From Legionella sp. (lineage in GTDB: Bacteria; Pseudomonadota; Gammaproteobacteria; Legionellales; Legionellaceae): DNA of 64,000 bases. The notes beneath the pieces are model-generated. The model saw only the letters and a list, made by a program, of their open reading frames with translations, had not been told where the DNA came from and did not search any database. The stretch's first letter is position 1; the number at the start of each line of letters is the position of its first letter. The DNA is taken from the NCBI GenBank assembly GCA_030158115.1, contig JAOATK010000007.1, forward strand, positions 3,483-67,482. Direction: 5' to 3'. Position numbers and translations under genes: made by a program. Below are positions 35,116 to 44,048 of this stretch, in pieces.

Positions 35116-37004
35116 TGAGTTCAAGCAAACCTAATAAAGCCATAGGCCCTCAAGTCCGACAAAAAAAACATGGCAAGATGAATAAATCATTAATCTGGTT
35201 AGTGAGTTGTGCTTCTTTAATCAGCATGCAAATAGGTACACAGTTCTTGGCGTATCAATTTCACTATACTGATGGCTTGGGGTTTTCATTTGCACATATT
35301 TATATGCCTTGGCAGATTTTCATCTGGGCCATTAAATACCAACCGTATTATCCTGATTCTTTTAATGCGGCCTTTGGTCTCATGGTTATGATGGGTTGTC
35401 TCTTTTTAATGATAATCGTATTGGCCTCCAAGTATTTTAAAAAGAGCAATGTAAGTGATTACCTCCATGGTTCAGCCAGATGGGCTAATTGGGAAGACTT
35501 AAATAATGCGAGCCTCATTGGTCACAATGAAGGAGTTTATGTTGGGGCGTTCGAGGATGACAAAGGAGAAGTTCATTATTTACGCCATAATGGACCTGAG
35601 CATGTTTTAACTTATGCACCAACACGCTCAGGAAAAGGTGTTGGCCTTGTGATCCCCACCCTTTTATCGTGGCAACATTCCTGCGTCATTACTGATTTAA
35701 AAGGTGAGCTTTGGGCAATGACCGCTGGATGGAGGCAGAAGCATGCCAGCAACAAAGTCATTCGATTTGAGCCTGCAACGTTAAAAGGAAGTGCTCGCTG
35801 GAATCCTTTGGATGAAATCAGAGTGGGTACAGAATCAGAGGTGGGTGACGTACAGAATTTGGCAACACTGGTGGTTGATCCTAATGGTAAAGGATTGGAG
35901 ACGCACTGGCAGAAAACCTCACAAGCACTTTTGGTTGGTTTTATTCTGCATGCGATTTACAAATTGAAAACCCAAGGAGAACCAGCCACATTTCCCAACA
36001 TTGACCGTATGCTAGTTGATCCCAATATTAATATTGCCGATCTACTTATTGTAATGACCCAATACCCACATATTGAGGGCAAAACCCATCCCGTTATTTC
36101 TGCCTCTGCACGTGACATGATAGATCGACCAGAAGAAGAAGCAGGCTCTGTATTATCTACTTTAAAATCTTATTTGGCATTATACCGAGATCCAGTGGTA
36201 GCACATAACGTATCTGCCTCTGATTTTTGTATTCGAGATTTAATGAACCATGAAAGTCCTGTGAGTCTTTATATTGTTACTCAACCTAACGACAAAGCAA
36301 GGCTTCAACCATTGGTTAGAGTCATGATTAATATGATAGTGAGGCTATTGGCTGACAAAATGGAATTTGAGCGTGCGTCTGATGGTAAAGGACAGTCCTA
36401 TGTCAGAACGAAAAAAACGTATAAACATCGCCTGCTGTGCATGATTGATGAATTTCCAAGCCTTGGAAAACTCGATATTCTGCAAGAATCATTAGCCTTT
36501 GTTGCAGGCTATGGCTTGAAATTTTATTTAATTTGCCAGGACATTAATCAACTTAAAAGTCGTGAGCGTGGCTATGGGCCTGATGAAACCATCACCTCGA
36601 ATTGCCATATCCAAAATGCGTATCCTCCTAACCGAGTGGAGACTGCGGAGCACCTTTCCAAACTGACAGGCCAGACCACAATTGTTAAAGAACACATCAC
36701 CACTAGCGGCAAACGTTTTTCTACGTTTTTAAATCAAATATCAAAAACCATTCAGGAAATTTCAAGACCTCTTTTAACTGTTGATGAATGTCTGCGTATG
36801 CCTGGACCTACAAAGAATGCCGATGGATTGATTGTTGAAGCTGGAGATATGGTTATTTATGCGGCTGGTTTTCCAGCCATTTATGGTAAGCAGCTGCTTT
36901 ATTTTAAAGATCCTGTCTTCATAGCCAGAGCATCTATAGAAGCACCTTTGGACTCAGATATTTTGCGTGCTCATTTAAGTGAAGATGAGGTCATCAGATT
37001 ATGA
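35115..37004 (+). CDS. traG: TraG, VirD4-type coupling protein
   Basis: A 629-residue type IV coupling ATPase that brings the relaxosome to the mating channel. Two N-terminal membrane segments (ASLISMQIGTQFLAYQF and LMVMMGCLFLMIIVLAS) come first, then Walker A YAPTRSGKGVGLVIPTLL and Walker B LLCMIDEFPSLGKL, with SNCHIQNAYPPNRVETAEHLS in the C-domain. Length fits IncP TraG (about 635). It is translationally coupled to trbL and overlaps traF by 4 bases. Confidence 0.95.
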   Translation: MSSSKPNKAIGPQVRQKKHGKMNKSLIWLVSCASLISMQIGTQFLAYQFHYTDGLGFSFAHIYMPWQIFIWAIKYQPYYPDSFNAAFGLMVMMGCLFLMIIVLASKYFKKSNVSDYLHGSARWANWEDLNNASLIGHNEGVYVGAFEDDKGEVHYLRHNGPEHVLTYAPTRSGKGVGLVIPTLLSWQHSCVITDLKGELWAMTAGWRQKHASNKVIRFEPATLKGSARWNPLDEIRVGTESEVGDVQNLATLVVDPNGKGLETHWQKTSQALLVGFILHAIYKLKTQGEPATFPNIDRMLVDPNINIADLLIVMTQYPHIEGKTHPVISASARDMIDRPEEEAGSVLSTLKSYLALYRDPVVAHNVSASDFCIRDLMNHESPVSLYIVTQPNDKARLQPLVRVMINMIVRLLADKMEFERASDGKGQSYVRTKKTYKHRLLCMIDEFPSLGKLDILQESLAFVAGYGLKFYLICQDINQLKSRERGYGPDETITSNCHIQNAYPPNRVETAEHLSKLTGQTTIVKEHITTSGKRFSTFLNQISKTIQEISRPLLTVDECLRMPGPTKNADGLIVEAGDMVIYAAGFPAIYGKQLLYFKDPVFIARASIEAPLDSDILRAHLSEDEVIRL

Positions 37005-37546
37005 AAAAGTTGTCAGCTTTCATGGCTACTTTTCTGTTAAGTATTATTGCTTCAGGCCTACTGTTCCACGCTATGGGCTTTAGGATAAACCTGACTGAGT
37101 CCATCCCTGTAGGCTTATATCGCATCACCAGTGTAGACGTCATCAAAAATGCTTATGTGATTTTTTGCCCTGATGATAGACAGTCCTTCAGGTTAGGCAA
37201 AGATAGAGGCTATATAGACCATGGTCTTGATTGTGGTGGGTATGGTTATTTAATGAAAAAAGTGGTGGCGATATCTAGCGATATTCTTTCTGTGACACCT
37301 GAAGGGGTTTTTGTAAATCAAACATTAATCCCCTTTTCAAAACCAAAGTTAGCAGATGGAATGAACCGTACATTACCTCAATGGCAGATATTAGATTACC
37401 CGCTTAAAGAAGATGAAGTGATGACGATGACCAATCAAAGTGAATGGTCATTTGATGGTCGATATTATGGTCTTGTTCACACAAGGCAAATCAAAGGAAT
37501 GATCACGCCCATATGGGTAATTAATGAACGGAAGAACAACATATGA
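37001..37546 (+). CDS. traF: TraF, pilin-maturation peptidase (S26 type)
   Basis: A 181-residue protein with an N-terminal membrane anchor (FMATFLLSIIASGLLFHAMG). The active-site Ser lies in LTESIPVGLYR and the Lys in GYLMKKVVAIS. The late WSFDGRYYGLVH segment carries the Asp that RP4 TraF needs. In RP4 this enzyme cyclises the TrbC pilin, and both genes are present here. It is the last intact gene of the 13-gene transfer operon. Confidence 0.92.
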   Translation: MKKLSAFMATFLLSIIASGLLFHAMGFRINLTESIPVGLYRITSVDVIKNAYVIFCPDDRQSFRLGKDRGYIDHGLDCGGYGYLMKKVVAISSDILSVTPEGVFVNQTLIPFSKPKLADGMNRTLPQWQILDYPLKEDEVMTMTNQSEWSFDGRYYGLVHTRQIKGMITPIWVINERKNNI

Positions 37547-37691
37547 GCAATGAAACCGAATTAATTAATGTAATTTCAGAAAAACTAGAGGATTAAATAA
37601 TCTCTGGGTTTATCGTGGAAGTCAGCCCGGTAGAGGCTGATATCATGGGAGAATATTTGAAGATGGACTTAACGAAGAAGACGCGATGTAG
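37543..37691 (+). pseudogene. Broken small gene following traF
   Basis: An ATG overlaps the traF stop and reads MSNETELINVISEKLED, then meets TAA at 37594. The same frame continues as GFIVEVSPVEADIMGEY. A one-base shift then gives EDGLNEEDAM and a stop at 37691. The reconstructed ~48-residue acidic protein resembles the small conserved protein that, as I remember, often trails traF in related elements (VxPxEADxxGxxxEDxLxEEDA). One stop and one frameshift have inactivated it. The 320-bp gap to the next gene otherwise holds only the hairpin at 37706-37734. Confidence 0.6.
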
Positions 37692-37705
37692 ATACTAAAA
37701 AATAA

Positions 37706-37734
37706 TTAACCACTTTTAGGAACTAAGTGGTTAA
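37706..37734. terminator. Perfect 10-bp hairpin behind the transfer operon
   Basis: TTAACCACTT and its exact complement, with a 9-base loop. On the minus strand it is followed by TTATTTTTTAG, the better T-tract, while the plus side continues AAGTAATGGG. It may be a terminator of the traF operon or a bidirectional barrier at a cargo boundary. Confidence 0.45.
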
Positions 37735-37868
37735 AAGTAATGGGAGGTTTCTCTACGGGCAAGCCCTGCTCCTTCTGCTAGCGCAGAAACAAGTTAAAAG
37801 AAGAGCAAGAACTAATAAATGAATTTTAATCTATATTTAGATGAACATCGGTAAATGGGTATTCTAAT

Positions 37869-40280
37869 ATGCAAACGGTCAGGAATAATCATTATGTCCC
37901 TGAGTGGTATCAAACAGGGTTCTGGAATAGCCAGTCTAAATTGATTTATCTTGATCTTGAGCCTGATAAAATAGAGCTATCAGATGGTAGGATCTTTACC
38001 AAGAAAGATAAAAAGTACTTGCATCCTCCGAGCTGTTTTTGTGTAAAAGACTTATATACAATCTTTTTTGGAAAATCTATCAATGATGATATCGAAAAAA
38101 TGCTCTTTGGTGAAATAGATCGAGTGGGCGCAAAAGCTGTGCGAGCTTTTATTAATCTTGATACTCACCAATGGCATTTAAATTTTAAAAATTTTTATGA
38201 ATTTATTGATGCTCAAAAGTTTAGAACTCCTAAAGGATTGGATTGGATCAAATCTAAATATCTTAACCTTAATCAGGAGCAATTAATGGTTGAGATGAAA
38301 TCTTTACATGGATTGAATATAGCTATTTGGGCAGAAAGTGTAAGAGAGATTGTTTCAGCAAAGAACTCCAATATAAAATTTATATTAACTGATCATCCAG
38401 TCAGAATTTATAACCATGCATACACACCTGATGATGAGAAATTACAATATCCGGATGAGCCTTCAATTTTACTTAAAGGTTCGCAAACAATTTTTCCTCT
38501 AAACGACGAAAACTGTTTGATATTAACCAATCTTGAATATGCTAATGATCCAAGTGTTGATCCCACAGAAAGAAGAATAAACCCTCAACTTCTTAGACAA
38601 TCATTAGTTTCTACGGATAATTTAATACGATCGAGGAATCTCAATGATTTTGAAGTATCGACTATTAACTATATTCTGAAAAGAGGAGCAAAAAGGTTTA
38701 TAGCATCTCAAAATGAAGATTGGTTGTATCCTGAAAGGTTAGTTTCCTCTAATTGTATGACATTCAAAGAAACTTTATTGCCTCCACGAAATGAATTATA
38801 TAAATTTAATTCTGCAGTAGTTTTAGCAATGTTTAAAGATGGTACTACCCACAGTCAAGATCCATATGGAAGAACTAATCCTGTAAATAATTTTTTTAAA
38901 AAGGAAATCATTAACGATGAGCTTAAGTCAAATGATGCATGTGGATGTGCTAGTGGTAAAAAATACAAATATTGTTGCAAATTGATACCAAAAAATAAAA
39001 GGAGAACCTGGAAGGAAAAAAGTATACGGGAAAGAAATATATTGCTTTACGAAGGAATTGCACAAATTCTTAGTTTAAAGTCTGATGGATCATGGCATGA
39101 TCTTAAGGAACAACTTTCAGATAAAAAAATTTTTGAAATTTATCAGCTTTATGACTTCCTTTGGCCTATCAACACCGATATCTATTCTTTATTGCCAAAA
39201 CCAGATGGCACTTCGCGGGCATTATACTCAGGTTTTCTCGATCCAAGATGTACGTTACTTTCCTCAATAAATGGGTTACTTCCTTATTTTGACGAAATTT
39301 TGGTACATCACCCTTTCATCCATCCAGCTATTATTAAACAAGAGATCAGTCCTTTAATTCATCCATACTTATATAGACAGCAAATTTTAAAAGATCTTAT
39401 GATATTTCTCCATTTACAAACACCTGTTGAAGAGGGGTTAATTAATTTTGTTCCAGAGTTAATTCCATTTAATTTAAAATTGGCTAAAGAGATGTTTCGA
39501 ATGGCTCGTGAGAATTCGGTTGAGGGTATAATAAGTGAGCAAGAACTTGAAAAAATGAATTTTATTATAGAAGAGGATTATCGGGTGGCTTTACCTAGAC
39601 ATTTTATAGAACAGGGGGTTAAGAAAAAATATCCTCATGCTTCAGAAAGCCAACGTCAAGAGTTTACAGAATATAACTATCAAGAAAATAAAAAACATCC
39701 GTTCGCCCCCTTAGAAAACACCGCAGGTTTAAAACTGTTTAACTCTTACAGTATGTTGCCTAATTTAGAAATGAGCTTATTTCTTGCTCAAGTAACTGGT
39801 TCAGTAATTGTGACCGATAGTGGTTTTAGATGGCGACAATTAGAGAAGTTGCAAGATCGAGATTGCGATGTTTCATTAAATCCGTGGGAGAAAGTTAGTA
39901 ATTTAATTAATCAACTTGAGTTTGTTTCTCATATTCATCCAGAAATAGCAAATACGTACAGGGTGAAAAGAACTTTCATAAAAATTAGAAAGGATATTCG
40001 GGAAATACTATATGAAGTTTACAAAAATAAGGATTTAGTTGGTGAGGATTTTATTAATTCCCTGATAAAACGTTTTTCTATTAATTATAAAAAGATTTTG
40101 AAAATCGTAAATGCTAAAGAGAATTATAAAACTAAAATGAAATTTCTTATCCCAAAAGGAGGATTTGTGAATAATAACGTCCAGCGTTTACTAATTAAGT
40201 CAGGTGTAGAAGATTATTTGAGTTTTGTATTTATTTCTATTTTAATTGATTGTGACAGTTTAAATAAGGCAAAAGTATAA
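37869..40280 (+). CDS. DUF4238-like protein with SEC-C metal-binding motif
   Basis: An 803-residue accessory protein. The N-terminus NNHYVPEWYQTGFWN is the signature of the DUF4238 family, with ILTDHPVRIYNH in the same domain. Near residue 355 a SEC-C type zinc motif (ACGCASGKKYKYCCK) follows. The C-terminal 430 residues are helical with no recognised motif, ending in a short hydrophobic stretch. DUF4238 proteins are scattered on mobile elements and some are suspected to act in phage defence; function is not established. It is AT-richer than the tra genes and sits alone between the traF operon and traI, a spot often filled with cargo. No partner gene is adjacent, so it would act by itself. 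Confidence 0.7.
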   Translation: MQTVRNNHYVPEWYQTGFWNSQSKLIYLDLEPDKIELSDGRIFTKKDKKYLHPPSCFCVKDLYTIFFGKSINDDIEKMLFGEIDRVGAKAVRAFINLDTHQWHLNFKNFYEFIDAQKFRTPKGLDWIKSKYLNLNQEQLMVEMKSLHGLNIAIWAESVREIVSAKNSNIKFILTDHPVRIYNHAYTPDDEKLQYPDEPSILLKGSQTIFPLNDENCLILTNLEYANDPSVDPTERRINPQLLRQSLVSTDNLIRSRNLNDFEVSTINYILKRGAKRFIASQNEDWLYPERLVSSNCMTFKETLLPPRNELYKFNSAVVLAMFKDGTTHSQDPYGRTNPVNNFFKKEIINDELKSNDACGCASGKKYKYCCKLIPKNKRRTWKEKSIRERNILLYEGIAQILSLKSDGSWHDLKEQLSDKKIFEIYQLYDFLWPINTDIYSLLPKPDGTSRALYSGFLDPRCTLLSSINGLLPYFDEILVHHPFIHPAIIKQEISPLIHPYLYRQQILKDLMIFLHLQTPVEEGLINFVPELIPFNLKLAKEMFRMARENSVEGIISEQELEKMNFIIEEDYRVALPRHFIEQGVKKKYPHASESQRQEFTEYNYQENKKHPFAPLENTAGLKLFNSYSMLPNLEMSLFLAQVTGSVIVTDSGFRWRQLEKLQDRDCDVSLNPWEKVSNLINQLEFVSHIHPEIANTYRVKRTFIKIRKDIREILYEVYKNKDLVGEDFINSLIKRFSINYKKILKIVNAKENYKTKMKFLIPKGGFVNNNVQRLLIKSGVEDYLSFVFISILIDCDSLNKAKV

Positions 40281-40389
40281 CCTAGCCTCTAACTTTGAAA
40301 AATTATGGCTAAGCCGCATCTGCCTTTTGCGAGAGTGTTCATTTAACTGTAGTAGTGCAAATTTGCTCTGACAGTTACCGAAAAAGTTT

Positions 40390-42237
40390 TCATTTCAGCT
40401 TTAGACCAAAAATTTTCCGTCGCACATAGTTATCAGGTTTGAATCCTTCCCGCTCCAGCTGATCATGTGCATTATCCTGCAATAACACTTGACCTCCTCG
40501 GGTGAGCTGAACCAGATCGCATTTGGACAGGTTTCGCAGGCTGTTGTAATCTTTGGCTGGCGAGCCTTGTCTAATGCTGAAAGGGTTGGGCTTTGTACTG
40601 TCTCTTCCCTTTCCGCTGGATGCTCCAACAGCAGCATGGCTTCTTGAAGTTCTTCCTCGATGGTTTTTTCGATTTGATCTTGATTGTTCATGAGATTTCT
40701 CCTGTTCAAAATTTAGTTTTTGACGTTGGTTTTCCAAATCCAAATCAGCAAAAGTGATTGGCATTTGATATTGAATAACTATTTGCAAGATAATTTTTTT
40801 AAATAGTGGAGACCCGTTCACACAAATACAGTCACCATAGCGGTGCCTTGCCATTTCCAATGCTCTTTTAAGTGCAGGAATAGACCCGCCTTTAGAAATG
40901 ATAATTTCTTTTCCATTGTCTCTGATGACACCGTGATCTTTTTTGTAAATCTCGGTGCCTTCTTTAGTAACAGAGTCGATTTGTCCAAAATTTAAAGAAG
41001 GAAAAACTGAGCCTGAACCTGATATGGTGTAATCATGAGTATTTTTACGATTACGATAACGCATTGCCACTAAGGCATCCTGATCGCCACCTTGTGCTCT
41101 TTGTTTCAGCCAATCGGCCCAGGTTTTATTTTGGTGGGAATCTATTAACCGGCTACGTTCTTTTACATAATTTTTCCTTATGTTATCAATACCATTAAGC
41201 AGAGTTTTGTTTATGTGCTGATATAGATACTTTTTCTGTACTTTAGAAAGGTTCATTAATTTCAAAGCCGCTCGTTTAATACGCCCTCGCTTTTTCGCCT
41301 TTTCAATAAGCCTGGCTTTAGCTTCGCGCAACTGCTTGAGCTTTTCTGAAGTAACGATTTTATTGTGGGATTTTTCGTGCTGATATTGAGCATAGAGATT
41401 AGAACTAAGTACTTTTTTGTTTAATGGTTCATAACGATAAACATTTGATGGAGGTGCATTATATTCTGAGTAGCATGGTACAAATGAACCTAGCCTGGAC
41501 TCGAGATTTTTTTTAGAAAAAGTTCTGGAAATTGAACTTGCTTTAACGGTAAGTCCTTGGACATTGCAAAACACAAAACCATTGGCTTTAACACGCATCA
41601 TCAATCCATGCCCTGCCAAAATACCTTGAATCTCCATCCAGCTATTGGCTGCTTCGATTTTTTCTTTACAGTAGTGCTTCATCCAATTAATCAGGCTCTC
41701 AATACCTGAGTGGTGTTCCATATCGTCAGCTAGGTTTTCTGAACGGTTTTTACGGGTTTGATGATTAGTTATTTTAAGACCTAATTCAATTTCGAGCTTG
41801 GATGCAATCTCAGCAAAAGTCTTATATGCCCTGTAAGGTTCAATCATATTAAAACTTTTGGGATGAATTTTATTAATCGCAACATGGATATGTAAATTGT
41901 CTGTGTCATGATGAACAACAGAGATTCTTTGATGCTCTTTAAATCCTATGGAAGACACCACGCTTTCTTCTATTTCCCGTAAAGCTTGGTCTGAAGGGTT
42001 TTCACCTGGCGCGAAAGAAATGAGCATATGATAGGTTTTATCACCTGTGGCTCTTTGATTTTTAGCCTGTGTTGCCAATACCTCTTGAACAGCCCAAATG
42101 GGATCGAGACTAATACAATTCGATAGTCTGACGTTGCCCACACGCTCCTGTTTGTTTTGTTTATTACAAAGGTACTGAACAAGACCTGAAAAACTGCTAA
42201 GCCTTGTTTTCTTCATAGGGATATGGCGAATAATCAT
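40390..42237 (-). CDS. traI: TraI, MOBP relaxase
   Basis: A 615-residue relaxase that nicks oriT and pilots the strand. The catalytic Tyr is at residue 22 (FSGLVQYLCNK), the same number as in RP4 TraI. Motif III with the metal-binding His residues is HHDTDNLHIHVAINKIHP. The N-terminal ~270 residues form the relaxase. The rest, with KKxxK-rich helices and a Ser/Arg-rich end, is the C-terminal domain. It follows traJ with a 4-base overlap. The last quarter of the gene also encodes another protein in the +1 frame (40401-40691). It is convergent with the DUF4238 gene. Confidence 0.94.
   Translation of the reverse strand: MIIRHIPMKKTRLSSFSGLVQYLCNKQNKQERVGNVRLSNCISLDPIWAVQEVLATQAKNQRATGDKTYHMLISFAPGENPSDQALREIEESVVSSIGFKEHQRISVVHHDTDNLHIHVAINKIHPKSFNMIEPYRAYKTFAEIASKLEIELGLKITNHQTRKNRSENLADDMEHHSGIESLINWMKHYCKEKIEAANSWMEIQGILAGHGLMMRVKANGFVFCNVQGLTVKASSISRTFSKKNLESRLGSFVPCYSEYNAPPSNVYRYEPLNKKVLSSNLYAQYQHEKSHNKIVTSEKLKQLREAKARLIEKAKKRGRIKRAALKLMNLSKVQKKYLYQHINKTLLNGIDNIRKNYVKERSRLIDSHQNKTWADWLKQRAQGGDQDALVAMRYRNRKNTHDYTISGSGSVFPSLNFGQIDSVTKEGTEIYKKDHGVIRDNGKEIIISKGGSIPALKRALEMARHRYGDCICVNGSPLFKKIILQIVIQYQMPITFADLDLENQRQKLNFEQEKSHEQSRSNRKNHRGRTSRSHAAVGASSGKGRDSTKPNPFSIRQGSPAKDYNSLRNLSKCDLVQLTRGGQVLLQDNAHDQLEREGFKPDNYVRRKIFGLKLK
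40401..40691 (-). CDS. Small acidic cysteine-containing protein encoded inside traI (TraH position)
   Basis: A 96-residue protein read in a different frame within the 3' part of traI. The start ATG at 40691 has AGGAG exactly 7 bases upstream, a stronger ribosome site than most genes here. The N-terminal half is acidic and helical (IEKTIEEELQEAMLLLEHP). The C-terminal half has a metal-site-like pattern C-x2-C then KCYCRIMH and a final C (CETCPNAIWF, then LITMCDGKF). In RP4 the relaxosome-stabilising acidic protein TraH is likewise encoded entirely inside traI. Position, acidity and frame fit TraH, but the cysteine motif may mark a distinct family. I leave the symbol empty. Confidence 0.7.
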   Translation of the reverse strand: MNNQDQIEKTIEEELQEAMLLLEHPAEREETVQSPTLSALDKARQPKITTACETCPNAIWFSSPEEVKCYCRIMHMISWSGKDSNLITMCDGKFLV

Positions 42238-42587
42238 AGTTTTTTCACCACTTCAAACATCGCATCCTGAGTAGTTTTAATACGGGTTAACAATGCTCTT
42301 ATTGTTGGAAGATCAAAGTGAGCGACTCGTTTATCCTGAGTCAGCCATAGTTTTAACAGTCCTCCAAGCCGTCCTAAGTCTCCATTAATCCTGGCTAGCT
42401 GCAGTACATGATCCTTATCAACACTACTTTGAATTTGATAACCAAGGCTGATCCGTCTTAAGTATTCGGCAATTGAAAGGCCAGCAGTGGCTGCATTCGA
42501 TTTAATTTGAATTTCTTCAGAAGGCAAAACGGGAACGCGAAGATGACGACCATTTTTTCGGGTGGGGTTTTTAAGCTTATCGTCCAT
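42234..42587 (-). CDS. traJ: TraJ, oriT-binding relaxosome protein
   Basis: A 117-residue accessory protein. A basic N-terminus (NPTRKNGRHLRVPVLPSEE) leads a ribbon-helix-helix region (NAATAGLSIAEYLRRISLGY), followed by a helical tail (LARINGDLGRLGGLLKLWLT), as in IncP TraJ and MobC proteins. It recognises the inverted repeat next to nic and recruits TraI. Its stop overlaps the traI start. The oriT lies directly upstream. Confidence 0.9.
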   Translation of the reverse strand: MDDKLKNPTRKNGRHLRVPVLPSEEIQIKSNAATAGLSIAEYLRRISLGYQIQSSVDKDHVLQLARINGDLGRLGGLLKLWLTQDKRVAHFDLPTIRALLTRIKTTQDAMFEVVKKL

Positions 42588-42660
42588 AAGGATGCTGACC
42601 TCTTAATAAAGTGGTTGCAGTCCTTTGGGTATAGATTTGACCTCAAAATACAGGGTTTTC

Positions 42661-42745
42661 GTTGAGCACCGAAGGTGCGAATAAGACTTGTGATGTTTGG
42701 TAGCCAGCTTGCTGGTTAGCTAACTTCACCTATCTTGCCCTGCGT
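42661..42745 (+). other. oriT: oriT with RP4-like nic region
   Basis: CTTCACCTATCTTGCCC at 42724-42740 matches the RP4/R751 nic core (CTTCACCTATCCTG/CCC). The predicted nick is between G42737 and C42738 on the plus strand. Left of it stand GAATAAG, an arm ACTTGTGATG that pairs imperfectly with AACTTCACC, and a hairpin CCAGCttGCTGG, the same arrangement as IncP. A second hairpin GCACCgaaGGTGC is at 42666-42678. It lies between traJ and traK as in IncP plasmids. The rest of the 42588-42978 gap is AT-rich and holds the divergent promoters. Confidence 0.9.
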
Positions 42746-42978
42746 TTTAAGTTCATCTAATAGCATACTATCAGGTAATTTTATGTAATTTCAAGGCTAT
42801 TTGTTTTAAAACCAAATTAATTTCTAATAATTACCAATTATTACGATAAATCACATATTTATACGTTTAAGAGGATGTTTAATTACGCCAGAAGGAAAGA
42901 AAATAACCTAAATAATTGCACAGCAACAAAATAGTTTGTACTATCAGAAAGAGAACAATAATAAGTTGATGGTATGAC

Positions 42979-43323
42979 ATGGGAAACTCCCTCAGCGAAC
43001 GAATCGCAGCAAAGCAAATGGTAAGAAAAGCCTCTGCTAAATCTGTAAATAAAGCCGCATTTCTTGCTTTAAAAAACGATATCGCTTCAGCACTAGCTGA
43101 CGGCTGGTCTATAAAACTTGTCTGGGAAACCTTAGTTGAGGAAGGTAAAATCTCATTTTCATATAAAACATTTTGTGGCTATGTAGCACGTTTGATTGCT
43201 GCAGAAAAAAAACCGTCTACGCAGGAAAACACCAAGGAAGATGAACAGGTTAAAAGTAAGGCAAAAACTGAAATTCGCGGTTTTACTTTTAATCCAAAAC
43301 CCAACTTGGAGGAACTCTTGTAA
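42979..43323 (+). CDS. traK: TraK, oriT-binding protein
   Basis: A 114-residue basic protein. The helical N-domain contains KNDIASALADGWSIKLVWETL and FSYKTFCGYVARLI. The C-terminus GFTFNPKPNLEELL is the conserved end of TraK-type proteins. In RP4 TraK wraps oriT DNA and exposes nic. It is the first gene on the far side of oriT and overlaps traL by one base (TAATG). Confidence 0.88.
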   Translation: MGNSLSERIAAKQMVRKASAKSVNKAAFLALKNDIASALADGWSIKLVWETLVEEGKISFSYKTFCGYVARLIAAEKKPSTQENTKEDEQVKSKAKTEIRGFTFNPKPNLEELL

Positions 43324-44048
43324 TGGCAAAAATACATCTCACACTGCAGGGCAAAGGTGGTGTCGGCAAATCATTTATTTCAGCAACAACTGCACAATAC
43401 AAGCATCACAAAGGCCAAACCCCACTGTGTATTGACACCGATCCTATCAATTCAACCTTTCATGGCTTTAAAGCCTTAAACGTCGATCATATTCAAGTCA
43501 TGAGCGGTGATGAAATCAACCCCCGTCTTTTCGATGCCCTCATCGAAAAAATTGTCTCAACAACTAATGATGTAGTCATTGACAACGGTGCCAGTTCTTT
43601 TGTACCCCTATCTCATTACCTCATCAGCAACCAAGTTCCAGCATTGTTAAAGGAATTAGGCCATGAAATGGTGATTCATACTGTCATCACCGGCGGCCAG
43701 GCCTTATTCGATACCATTAATGGCTTTGCGCAGCTGATTGACCAGTTTGCCAATGAAGCACAGTTTGTCGTCTGGCTAAATCCCTATTGGGGAGCCATAG
43801 AGCATGAAGGCAAGGCATTTGAACAACTGAAAGCCTACCGAGATAACAAAGACAGAATATCAGCATTAATTCAAATTCCAGATCTAAAAAAAGAAACCTA
43901 CGGTCGGGATCTAACCGAGATGCTTCAACAAAAGCTGACCTTCAATGAAGTGCTGGGTACGCCAGAGAAAAGCATTATGACCCGTCAACGTTTAAAGATC
44001 GTTCGCGATCAACTGTTTGGGCAGCTGGATAGCGCCAGGGTGATTTAA
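43323..44048 (+). CDS. traL: TraL, ParA/MinD-like ATPase
   Basis: A 241-residue P-loop protein with a deviant Walker A LQGKGGVGKSFIS and the DTDP motif that follows in ParA-type ATPases. In IncP plasmids TraL accompanies TraK and TraM; its exact role is not established. It overlaps traK and traM by one base each (TAATG). Confidence 0.88.
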   Translation: MAKIHLTLQGKGGVGKSFISATTAQYKHHKGQTPLCIDTDPINSTFHGFKALNVDHIQVMSGDEINPRLFDALIEKIVSTTNDVVIDNGASSFVPLSHYLISNQVPALLKELGHEMVIHTVITGGQALFDTINGFAQLIDQFANEAQFVVWLNPYWGAIEHEGKAFEQLKAYRDNKDRISALIQIPDLKKETYGRDLTEMLQQKLTFNEVLGTPEKSIMTRQRLKIVRDQLFGQLDSARVI

